Source: an uncultured Eubacteriales bacterium
GTDB taxonomy: Bacteria; Bacillota; Clostridia; Oscillospirales; Oscillospiraceae
Assembly (NCBI GenBank): GCA_900545405.1
Contig: UQYT01000007.1
Coordinates: forward strand, 12,128 to 76,127
Direction of reading: 5' to 3'
DNA: 64,000 bases
Shown here: piece by piece, positions 42,747-49,663 of the stretch
Numbering within the stretch: position 1 is the first letter of the stretch
Layout of the letters: every line of letters starts with the position of its first letter
Notes under the pieces: model-generated
Databases searched by the model: none
The model's input: only the letters and a program-made list of their open reading frames with translations
Told to the model about the DNA's origin: nothing
Position numbers and translations under genes: made by a program

Positions 42747-42762
42747 TGTTTCACGTGAAACA
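42747..42762. promoter_or_regulatory. parS site 2
   Basis: TGTTTCACGTGAAACA is a perfect parS palindrome, 29 bp from site 1 and six bases from the end of gpr. Confidence 0.96.
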
Positions 42763-42767
42763 TCTGC

Positions 42768-43616
42768 TCACGACTTGAGCATGTCGATATCCGCCACGGT
42801 CAAGCCGTCGTGCAGCGCCAGGTTGACGCCGTAGCCTATGAGCTTGGCTACGTCTCTGACAGAGGCGTCGATATCTCGCGGCGTGACGAACATCCCGGCG
42901 GCGTCGGGTGAGTCTGAGAACGCGGAGGCGTCGACCACAGTGGGCACGCCGATGGCCAGGACGGGGAGGCCCAGCGACTTTTGATTGACGGCGGCCCTGT
43001 CGTTGCCGACGCCGGAGCCGGGGACAATGCCCGCGTCCGTGAGCTGCACCGTGCGGCAGAGGCGCTCAAGCGAGGCTGAGGCGAGGGCGTCCACAGCGAT
43101 GAGCCGCGCGGGATCGGCGGCGCGGCAGGCGGAGCGCAGCAGCTCAGCAGACTCTATGCCGGTTGTGCCGAGCACGCCGGGCTTTACGGCGCTCACAGTC
43201 GTAAACCCGGCAAAGTCCTCGGGCATGCCGCGCTTGAGATGCCGCGTAGCTATGACGGAGTTGACGGCCAGAGGGCCGACGGCGTCGGGGGTCATCTCGT
43301 CGTTGCCGAGCCCGGCGACTAGCGTGCCCTTTCCGCTGTCGGCGGGGAGGAGGCCGCGTATGAGCTCGGCCAGCAGCCCGGCGGCGTCCTCAAAGGCCTC
43401 CGATGTGCGGCACATCAGGGGCTCGAGGCCGAGAGTCACATACTTGCCAATGGGTTTACATAATGAACGCGCGCCCTCCTCGTCGAGTATCTCCACTGTG
43501 GTGATATCAAAGTCGCCGCGCTGCTGAGTTTCCGCGCGCACGCCCTTGAGCTCGCCCGCGCCGGCAGTGAGCTCACGCTGCTCGGCGGCGAGGTCTGTCC
43601 TGAAACGTCTGTACAT
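42768..43616 (-). CDS. gpr: Germination protease GPR
   Basis: A 282-residue aspartic-type protease, made as a zymogen in the forespore, that degrades small acid-soluble spore proteins during germination. The motifs LVAGLGNDEMTPDAVGPL and SAVKPGVLGTTGIESAEL, and VPTVVDASAF, are typical. Its presence is the clearest evidence that the lineage forms endospores. The ATG at 43616 gives the usual short basic propeptide start (MYRRFRTDLAAE) after GAGGTG; in-frame codons upstream lack a ribosome site. It is divergent from rpsT. A sigma-G promoter could not be assigned with confidence. Confidence 0.93.
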   Translation of the reverse strand: MYRRFRTDLAAEQRELTAGAGELKGVRAETQQRGDFDITTVEILDEEGARSLCKPIGKYVTLGLEPLMCRTSEAFEDAAGLLAELIRGLLPADSGKGTLVAGLGNDEMTPDAVGPLAVNSVIATRHLKRGMPEDFAGFTTVSAVKPGVLGTTGIESAELLRSACRAADPARLIAVDALASASLERLCRTVQLTDAGIVPGSGVGNDRAAVNQKSLGLPVLAIGVPTVVDASAFSDSPDAAGMFVTPRDIDASVRDVAKLIGYGVNLALHDGLTVADIDMLKS

Positions 43617-43709
43617 TGCGTTGCTGCACCTCTGTGACACAAGATAATGTATAGTTTGGCGCCGGGGGCGGAGCGTATGCAAATTTCAAAGTAAAATTGT
43701 AAAAAAGCC

Positions 43710-43738
43710 TTGATTTTTATAGCTCCGAATGGTAAAAT
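43710..43738 (+). promoter_or_regulatory. rpsT promoter
   Basis: TTGATT (43710-43715), 17-bp spacer, TAAAAT (43733-43738), about 55 bp before the rpsT ATG. Confidence 0.7.
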
Positions 43739-43793
43739 AACAATCCGCGGGCGAGTAGCCTGTGCAATTTTATAGGAGGAGGTGGCAAACGGA

Positions 43794-44057
43794 ATGCCCA
43801 ATATCAAGTCCGCAATGAAGCGCGACGTGAAGTCCAAGGTTGAGAATGCTCGCAACAAGGCGCAGAAGACGGCGCTGAAGACTGTCATTAAGAAGTTCGA
43901 CGCGGCGGTTGCCGAGGGCAACAAGGAGGCGGCTGCCGGTACCTATAAAGTTGCTGTGAAGTCTGTCGATCGTGCCGCGGCGCGTGGTCTCATCCACAAG
44001 AACAACGCGGCCCACAAGAAGAGCGCGATGACCGTCAAGCTCAACGCGATGGAATAA
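43794..44057 (+). CDS. rpsT: Ribosomal protein bS20
   Basis: An 87-residue, lysine- and alanine-rich helical protein of the small subunit. MPNIKSAMKRDVKSKVENAR and RGLIHKNNAAHKKSAMTVKL match the family. The ATG at 43794 is preferred over an in-frame GTG twelve bases upstream because it gives the standard N-terminus; GGAGGAGG lies upstream. It is monocistronic between its promoter and two terminators. Confidence 0.95.
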   Translation: MPNIKSAMKRDVKSKVENARNKAQKTALKTVIKKFDAAVAEGNKEAAAGTYKVAVKSVDRAAARGLIHKNNAAHKKSAMTVKLNAME

Positions 44058-44069
44058 TCACGCTGTATA

Positions 44070-44140
44070 ACCCCCACGTCACATGACGCGGGGGTTTGCG
44101 CTTGTAATAAGGCCCGCATCGGTTTGGTGCGGGCCTTTTT
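44070..44140. terminator. Double terminator between rpsT and ruvX
   Basis: First hairpin AACCCCC-ACGTC/GACG-CGGGGGTT at 44070-44097, second GGCCCGCA/TGCGGGCC followed by TTTTT at 44111-44140. The second can also act for ruvX on the - strand. Confidence 0.85.
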
Positions 44141-44147
44141 CGTGTTC

Positions 44148-44567
44148 TCAATATCCGTCGTTTTGAGAGGCGAGGTAGCTCTCCAGCATCAGGGCCGCGG
44201 CAAGGGCGTCCACGGTCTTCTTGTGTTTTTTCTCGCGCTTGCCGTTTGCGGAGAGGATGGCGTGGGCCTCCACACTGCTGCGCCGCTCGTCCCAGAGCCG
44301 GACGTCGAGGCCGGTGGCCCCGCGCAGCATTTCGGCAAAGGCGCGGCTCTTTTCGGCGCGCGGGCCCTCGGTGCCGTCCATGTTCTTCGGCAGGCCCAGC
44401 ACCAGCTGGCCCACCTCCCGCGCGCGGCACTCCGCGGCTATGCGCTCCGCAAGGCGCTGCGCGTCCCACTCCTCGACGATGAAGGCCTCACCGCAGAGCA
44501 CTCCGCCCAAGTCCGAGAACGCGAGGCCGGTGCGCCGGTCGCCGTAATCTATCGCAAGTACGCGCAT
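44148..44567 (-). CDS. ruvX: RuvX/YqgF pre-16S rRNA nuclease
   Basis: A 139-residue RNase H-like nuclease, earlier called putative Holliday junction resolvase and now linked to 5' maturation of 16S rRNA. The catalytic pattern is visible: LAIDYGDRRTGLAFSD, LVLGLPKNMDGTEGPRAE, LWDERRSSVEAHAIL and VDALAAALMLESYL. It starts 2 bp after folC with AGGGGG before the ATG, so it is co-translated with it. Confidence 0.93.
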   Translation of the reverse strand: MRVLAIDYGDRRTGLAFSDLGGVLCGEAFIVEEWDAQRLAERIAAECRAREVGQLVLGLPKNMDGTEGPRAEKSRAFAEMLRGATGLDVRLWDERRSSVEAHAILSANGKREKKHKKTVDALAAALMLESYLASQNDGY

Positions 44568-44569
44568 AC

Positions 44570-45823
44570 TCAAGCCCCCTCGCCAAGCAGTCTCGCCCGC
44601 ACGGCGCCCGACATGTACAGCGAGCCGACCGAGCAGACCATGCCGTCCCTGCCCGCAAGCGCCCGGGCCTCGTCCACGCCGGAGGCTATGTCCGACGCCG
44701 AGCGCGCCGGGACGCCGCGCTCGTTTATCGCCGCGCAGAGCTCCTCCGCCGGCATGGCCCGCTCGCTCTCGGGCGTGACGCAGACCACTTCCGCCGCGCA
44801 GGGCAGGAGGATGTCCAGCATCTGCTGCCAGTCCTTGTCTGCGAGCACGCCCATGAGCAGCACGCGGCGCCTGTCGGGGAAGTAGCGCCGGAGCGCCGCC
44901 GCCGTCGTGGCCACGCACTGCGGGTTGTGCCCGCCGTCCACTACGAAGTACGGCTCGCGTGAGAGCAGCTCGAACCTCGCGGGCCACACGGCCTTGGCAA
45001 GACCCTCCGAAATCGCGCTCTCCGGCAGGCCCAGGAGCCGCGCCGCGGTTATCGCCACGGCGGCGTTTTTCGTCTGGTGTTCGCCCAGGAGGCGGATGCG
45101 GTACTCGTGTCCGTCATAGCGGAAGCTCTGGCCCTCCAGACTGTCGGAGAGCAGCTCGAGCCTTGAAAAGTCGACAAAGTGCAGCTCGGTGCCCGTGCGC
45201 TCCGCCGCGGCGCGCAGCACTGCGGCCACGGAGGGCTGCTGCTGATAACTGGCGGCGAGACCGCCCTTGAATATTCCGGCCTTTTCAGCGGCGATCTGCT
45301 CCACCGTGTCGCCCAGGACGCCGGTGTGGTCGAGGCCGATGTTGGCGATGACGGCGCAGCCGGGGCAGGGGATGACGTTCGTCGCGTCCAGCCGCCCGCC
45401 CATGCCGACCTCGAGCACGACATACTCGCAGCCGCTGTGGGCGAACCACCAGAAGGCCGCGGCGGTCATCAGCTCGAACTCGGTGCACTTTTCGCTCATG
45501 CCCTCGGCGGCCACGGCTAGGGCGGTCACCGCCTCGGCCAGCCCCTCGGGCGGCATCTCCGCGCCGTCTATGCGCATGCGCTCCGTCACGCGCAGCAGGT
45601 GAGGCGAGGTGTAAAGCCCCGTTTTGTGCCCCGCGGCGGTGAGCATGGCGGCGAGCATCGCGGAGGTCGAGCCCTTGCCGTTAGTGCCCGCGACGTGGAC
45701 ATAGCGGCAGCGCCGCTCCGGATTGCCCAGGCGGGCGAGCAGTTCCTCTATCCTCTCAAGCCCCGGCTTTATGCCCAGCCAGGACACGCCCTCGAGATAT
45801 TTAAGCGCCTCAGCGTAATTCAC
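44570..45823 (-). CDS. folC: Folylpolyglutamate / dihydrofolate synthase
   Basis: Mur-ligase-family enzyme of 417 residues that adds glutamate to folates (and to dihydropteroate in bifunctional forms). Motifs: P-loop VAGTNGKGSTSAMLA, LYTSPHLLRVTERMRIDG, VLEVGMGGRLDATNVI, IGLDHTGVLG and VDGGHNPQ. I chose GTG 45823: the ribosome site GGAGGGG lies six bases upstream, it gives the family start (VNYAEALKYLE), and the promoter places the transcript start near 45841. The ATG at 45838 would be almost leaderless and overlaps the ribosome site. Confidence 0.94.
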   Translation of the reverse strand: MNYAEALKYLEGVSWLGIKPGLERIEELLARLGNPERRCRYVHVAGTNGKGSTSAMLAAMLTAAGHKTGLYTSPHLLRVTERMRIDGAEMPPEGLAEAVTALAVAAEGMSEKCTEFELMTAAAFWWFAHSGCEYVVLEVGMGGRLDATNVIPCPGCAVIANIGLDHTGVLGDTVEQIAAEKAGIFKGGLAASYQQQPSVAAVLRAAAERTGTELHFVDFSRLELLSDSLEGQSFRYDGHEYRIRLLGEHQTKNAAVAITAARLLGLPESAISEGLAKAVWPARFELLSREPYFVVDGGHNPQCVATTAAALRRYFPDRRRVLLMGVLADKDWQQMLDILLPCAAEVVCVTPESERAMPAEELCAAINERGVPARSASDIASGVDEARALAGRDGMVCSVGSLYMSGAVRARLLGEGA

Positions 45824-45847
45824 TAAAAACCCCTCCATCCGCGCGTA

Positions 45848-45876
45848 AGTATAACACCCGGCCCCGCCGGTGTAAA
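45848..45876 (-). promoter_or_regulatory. folC-ruvX promoter
   Basis: On the - strand TTTACA (45876-45871), 17-bp spacer, TATACT (45853-45848). The leader is about 18 nt. Confidence 0.75.
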
Positions 45877-45877
45877 C

Positions 45878-45903
45878 AAAAACCCGCCGCATATGCGCGG
45901 CGG
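45878..45903 (-). terminator. Terminator upstream of folC
   Basis: CCGCCGC-GCATAT-GCGGCGG followed on the - strand by GTTTTTG. It ends transcription coming from mutL and separates it from the folC promoter two bases away. The same hairpin recurs at 46112-46133. Confidence 0.75.
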
Positions 45904-46133
45904 ATCTCAGCTTGTCGAAGAAGGCTCTGCCTTCTTCGACAAAGGGACTTGCACTCCGCTCCGCGCCTCGGTTGTCCGCCAAGGCGGACAATTCGACACT
46001 CCGCTCCGCGAGAAGTATTTTCGGCGACGTACACGCCGCCGCCGAAAATGATTCAACTCTATTTCGCGGCTGCGGCCGCGAAACTCTGCGAGGCTTTTTT
46101 GACAGACTGAACCCGCCGCATATGCGCGGCGGG
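45884..46133. repeat. Array of strong hairpins between mutL and folC
   Basis: Within 250 bp there are six perfect or near-perfect inverted repeats: CCGCCGC/GCGGCGG (45884-45903 and again 46113-46132), TTGTCGAAGAAGG/CCTTCTTCGACAA (45912-45942), TTGTCCGCC/GGCGGACAA (45972-45991), ATTTTCGGCG/CGCCGAAAAT (46017-46049) and TTTCGCGGC/GCCGCGAAA (46062-46083). CACTCCGCTCCGCG occurs twice between them. No gene was recognised here. Its composition differs from repeats A-D, so it is a separate mosaic repeat. Confidence 0.8.
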
Positions 46134-46148
46134 CCTTGCGTTTTCGGC

Positions 46149-48110
46149 TCAGAGTATGCGGCGGAACTGCTTGTCGAGGTCGCGGCGGGTCAGGGTCCAG
46201 ACCACGGGGCGGCCGTGCGGGCAGTAGCGCACCTCGCCGGAGCAGACGGCCTCCGCGAGGCGGAGCAGCTCCTCGGGCTCGGAGCTGCGTCCGGCCTTTA
46301 TCGCGGCCTTGCAGGCCACGGTCTTTAGCAGCTCGTCCCGGGCGGCGTTCTTGTCCGGGCGGCGGCTGGAGAGCAGGGCCTCCGCCAGCTCGTCGAGCGC
46401 GGAGAGCGCCTCCTCGGGCTCGAGGCCGCAGGGCGTGGAGCGCAGCACGAAGGTGCCGTTCCCGAAGGGCTCCAGGCCAAAGCCCAGCGAGTTTATGAGC
46501 GGCAGCTCCTCCGAGAGCGCCGCGGCCGCGGCACGGTCCGGCGTGTAAGGCACCGGCTCCAGGCAGTTCTGGCTCATCACCTCCGCCTCCCGGCGGCGCA
46601 GACGGTCGTATATCATGCGCTCGTGCGCGGCGTGCTTGTCGATTACCAGCAGATTGTCGCCCTGCTGCGCGAGGATGTAGAGCTCCAGCGCCTCGCCGAT
46701 GACGCGCACGGGCTCGCGCTCGCCGGCGAACATCGGCTCCTTCTCCTGTGCCGGGAGCGGCTCCGTCTCCGGCAGACGCTCCTGCACCGGCTCGGGCGGG
46801 GCCTCGGGCACCGGCGCGGGGGCTGCGGGCGCGGGGCGCGCCTCGTACTGCGGCACCCAGGGCGCGCGAGGCTGCGGCGGGGGAGTGGGCGCGGCGGGGG
46901 GCGGCTCATATCCGGTGCGGGCCCCGGCGGGCGCGCGGAAGGTGAGCTTCGGCTCCGGCGGGCACTGCACGGCGGCATAGTCCACGCCGGACTCGGTGCT
47001 CCGGCGCTCTATCTCCGGCTGGGGCCGGGGCTGCACGGGCATGGGCTGGACCTCGGCGCGGGGCGCGGGGCGCTCCGGCTCAGGGGCGGGCTCCGGGAGC
47101 TCCGGCGCGGCCTCCGGGCGGCGGGGGGTCTCCAGCGCGCCGCGCACGGCGTAATACACCGCATCGTAGACCCGGCGCTCATCGGAGAACTTGACTTCAG
47201 TCTTGGCGGGGTGGACGTTCACGTCCACGGCCGCGGGGGCGAGGTCTATGTAAACGACGCAGGCGGGGAAGCGCCCGGTCAGCAGCGTGCCGCGGTAGGC
47301 CTGCTCCACCGCCGCCTGGAGCAGCTGGGAGCGGATATAGCGCCCGTTGCAGAAGAAAAACTGCGCCGAGCGGTTGCCGCGCGCCACGGCGGGCTCCGTC
47401 ACGCAGCCGCTGACGCGCACGGGCCCCTCCTCGAGCTCGATGCCGAGCATGCCGGAGGCGAGGTCGCGGCCCAGCAGGGAGTACACGGCGCTCTCCTTGC
47501 GCCCGTCGCCGGGGGTGAAGAACTCCTCCGCGCCGTCCTTGATGCAGCGAAAGCTGATGTCCGGCCTGCCGAGCGCGCAGCGCAGCGCCGCCTGGACGCA
47601 GGCCGCGCCCTCCGAGCGGTCGGATTTCATGAACTTGAGCCTCGCGGGCGTGTTGTAAAAGAGGCCGCGGACTATCATCGTCGTGCCCGAGGGGCAGCCG
47701 GTCTCGTACATGTCGACAATCTCGCCGGCGTCGAGCTTCATGCGCACGCCGAGGTCCGCGCCGCGCTCGCAGGTGGCGAGCTCTATGTGCGAGACGCTGC
47801 TTATCGCCGCGAGGGCCTCGCCGCGGAAGCCGAGCGTGCCTATGGCCTCCAGCCCGCGCTCGTTTTGCAGCTTGCTGGTCGCGTGGCGGAGGAAGGCTAT
47901 GCCCGCGTCCTCGGGCGACATGCCGCAGCCGTCGTCCGTCACGCGGATGAACTCCCGGCCGCCGCCGCGCAGCTCCACCGTGACGTTCCGCGCCCCGGCG
48001 TCGACCGCGTTTTCAAGCAGCTCCTTCACCACGGAGGCGGGCCGCTCCACCACCTCGCCGGCGGCGATGAGGTCCGCCACGAAGGGGGAGAGTATGTTTA
48101 TCCTGGGCAA
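46149..48110 (-). CDS. mutL: DNA mismatch repair protein MutL
   Basis: GHKL ATPase of 653 residues that connects MutS to strand removal. The N-terminal ATPase shows DLIAAGEVVERPASVVKEL, VTDDGCGM and LGFRGEALAAISSV. A proline-rich linker of roughly 130 residues (about 330-460) precedes the C-terminal domain. There EDxxxAHE-like sequence (IDKHAAHERMIYDRL) and, near the end, KTVACKAAIKAG and CPHGRPVVW match the metal-dependent endonuclease type. TTG 48110 is preferred: it gives the standard MPRI start and lies eight bases after AAGG; GTG 48119 overlaps the ribosome site. miaB is divergent. Confidence 0.94.
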   Translation of the reverse strand: MPRINILSPFVADLIAAGEVVERPASVVKELLENAVDAGARNVTVELRGGGREFIRVTDDGCGMSPEDAGIAFLRHATSKLQNERGLEAIGTLGFRGEALAAISSVSHIELATCERGADLGVRMKLDAGEIVDMYETGCPSGTTMIVRGLFYNTPARLKFMKSDRSEGAACVQAALRCALGRPDISFRCIKDGAEEFFTPGDGRKESAVYSLLGRDLASGMLGIELEEGPVRVSGCVTEPAVARGNRSAQFFFCNGRYIRSQLLQAAVEQAYRGTLLTGRFPACVVYIDLAPAAVDVNVHPAKTEVKFSDERRVYDAVYYAVRGALETPRRPEAAPELPEPAPEPERPAPRAEVQPMPVQPRPQPEIERRSTESGVDYAAVQCPPEPKLTFRAPAGARTGYEPPPAAPTPPPQPRAPWVPQYEARPAPAAPAPVPEAPPEPVQERLPETEPLPAQEKEPMFAGEREPVRVIGEALELYILAQQGDNLLVIDKHAAHERMIYDRLRRREAEVMSQNCLEPVPYTPDRAAAAALSEELPLINSLGFGLEPFGNGTFVLRSTPCGLEPEEALSALDELAEALLSSRRPDKNAARDELLKTVACKAAIKAGRSSEPEELLRLAEAVCSGEVRYCPHGRPVVWTLTRRDLDKQFRRIL

Positions 48111-48165
48111 TGGGGACACCTTCTTTCTGCCCTGTTGCTTTTTGGGATATTATATAGTAAAAGCG

Positions 48166-48194
48166 TTGAACTTTCCACTGCCAAATGATAAAAT
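48166..48194 (+). promoter_or_regulatory. miaB-mutS promoter
   Basis: TTGAAC (48166-48171), 17-bp spacer, TAAAAT (48189-48194), about 38 bp before the miaB ATG. A divergent TATAAT for mutL lies at about 48150 on the - strand with a poor -35 box. Confidence 0.75.
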
Positions 48195-48231
48195 GTAACA
48201 TTACTACAGAAAAAACATCGCCGGAGGGAAT

Positions 48232-49641
48232 ATGGCATACAAGAGAGTTGAAATACCTGCCGCGGAGCTTGAGCGGCAGAGGGAGATATGTGAGGGGATA
48301 CGCACCCGCCTGGGCAGCGAGCGGCCCCTCGCCTTTGTGGACACCTACGGCTGCCAGCAGAACGAGGCCGACAGCGAGACCATCCGCGGCTATATAGAGC
48401 TCATGGGCTTCGGCTTCACGGAGGACGAGAACGAGGCCGACCTCATCGTCGTCAACACCTGTGCCGTGCGCAGTCACGCGGAGATGCGCGTGCTGGGCAA
48501 CGTCGGCGCGCTCATCCACGCCAAGGCGAAAAACCCGCGGCTCATCGTCGCGGTCTGCGGCTGCATGGTGCAGCGCCCCGAGATGGCGAAGAAGATAAAG
48601 GAATCCTTCCGCGTCGTGGACCTCTGCTTCGGCCCGCACGAGCTCTGGCGCTTCCCGGAGCTCTATGAGCGCACGCTGAGCCGGAAGGGGAGGGTGTTCG
48701 AGGTCTCGCCCTGCGAGGGCGTGGTGGCCGAGGGTCTGCCCGTGCGGCGCTCCGGCTCGGTCAAGGCCTGGCTCTCCATCATGTACGGCTGCAACAACTT
48801 CTGCACCTACTGCATCGTCCCCTACGTCCGCGGCCGCGAGCGCTCGAGGAAGTTCGACGACGTCGTCGCCGAAGCGCGCGCCCTGGTCGAGGCCGGGTAC
48901 AAGGACATCACCCTCCTGGGCCAGAACGTGAACAGCTACGGCAAGGACCTCGACGAGGGGCGCGACTTCGCCGACCTCATCCGAGAGATAAATGCCATCC
49001 CCGGCGACTTTCTCATCCGCTTCATGACCAGCCACCCGCGCGACGCGACGGAAAAGCTCTTCCGCACGATGGCCGAGTGCGAAAAGTGCGCAAAGCACAT
49101 CCACCTGCCCGTGCAGTCCGGCAGCAGCCGCGTGCTCAAGGCCATGAACCGGCACTACGACCGCGAGAAGTACCTCGCCCTTGTCGACATGGCCCGCTCC
49201 TACATGCCGGACCTCGTGCTGACGACGGACATCATCGTCGGCTTCCCCGGCGAGACGGCGGAGGACTTTGCCGAGACGCTCTCGCTCGTCGAACAGGTGC
49301 GCTATGACGCGATGTTCACCTTCATCTTCTCGCCCCGCGAGGGCACGCCCGCGGCCACGATGCCGGACCCGGTGTCGAGGGAGGAAAAACAGGTCTGGTT
49401 TGACCAGCTGATCGAGACCGCGAACCGCATCTCGGGCGAGAAGCATCAGGAATACATAGGCCGGAAGCTCCGCGTCCTGGTGGACGGGGAGACGGGCAGG
49501 GGGGAGTACAACCTCTCCGCGCGCACGAACGGCGGGCGGCTGGTGCACCTCAAGGCCGACCCCTCGCTCGTCGGCAGCTTTATCGAGGCCGAGATAACGG
49601 ACGGCAACACCTGGGCGCTCTACGGCGTCCCGGCGGAATGA
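48232..49641 (+). CDS. miaB: tRNA-2-methylthio-N6-dimethylallyladenosine synthase MiaB
   Basis: Radical-SAM methylthiotransferase of 469 residues that modifies A37 of tRNAs reading UNN codons. The N-terminal domain has three auxiliary-cluster cysteines (DTYGCQQNEADSE, NTCAVR and CGCMVQ). The radical SAM motif is YGCNNFCTYCIVPYVRG, and a C-terminal TRAM domain ends the protein. Proximity to mutS and mutL is common in Bacillota. The ATG follows GGAGGG. mutS starts 22 bp after its stop. Confidence 0.96.
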   Translation: MAYKRVEIPAAELERQREICEGIRTRLGSERPLAFVDTYGCQQNEADSETIRGYIELMGFGFTEDENEADLIVVNTCAVRSHAEMRVLGNVGALIHAKAKNPRLIVAVCGCMVQRPEMAKKIKESFRVVDLCFGPHELWRFPELYERTLSRKGRVFEVSPCEGVVAEGLPVRRSGSVKAWLSIMYGCNNFCTYCIVPYVRGRERSRKFDDVVAEARALVEAGYKDITLLGQNVNSYGKDLDEGRDFADLIREINAIPGDFLIRFMTSHPRDATEKLFRTMAECEKCAKHIHLPVQSGSSRVLKAMNRHYDREKYLALVDMARSYMPDLVLTTDIIVGFPGETAEDFAETLSLVEQVRYDAMFTFIFSPREGTPAATMPDPVSREEKQVWFDQLIETANRISGEKHQEYIGRKLRVLVDGETGRGEYNLSARTNGGRLVHLKADPSLVGSFIEAEITDGNTWALYGVPAE

Positions 49642-49663
49642 TACCGGGAAAGGAGGCGGCGGC

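Noticed and set aside
43617..43709. Sigma-G promoter for gpr
   Set aside because: CATTAT and GCATA-like elements exist, but the spacing is about 26 bp instead of 17-18.
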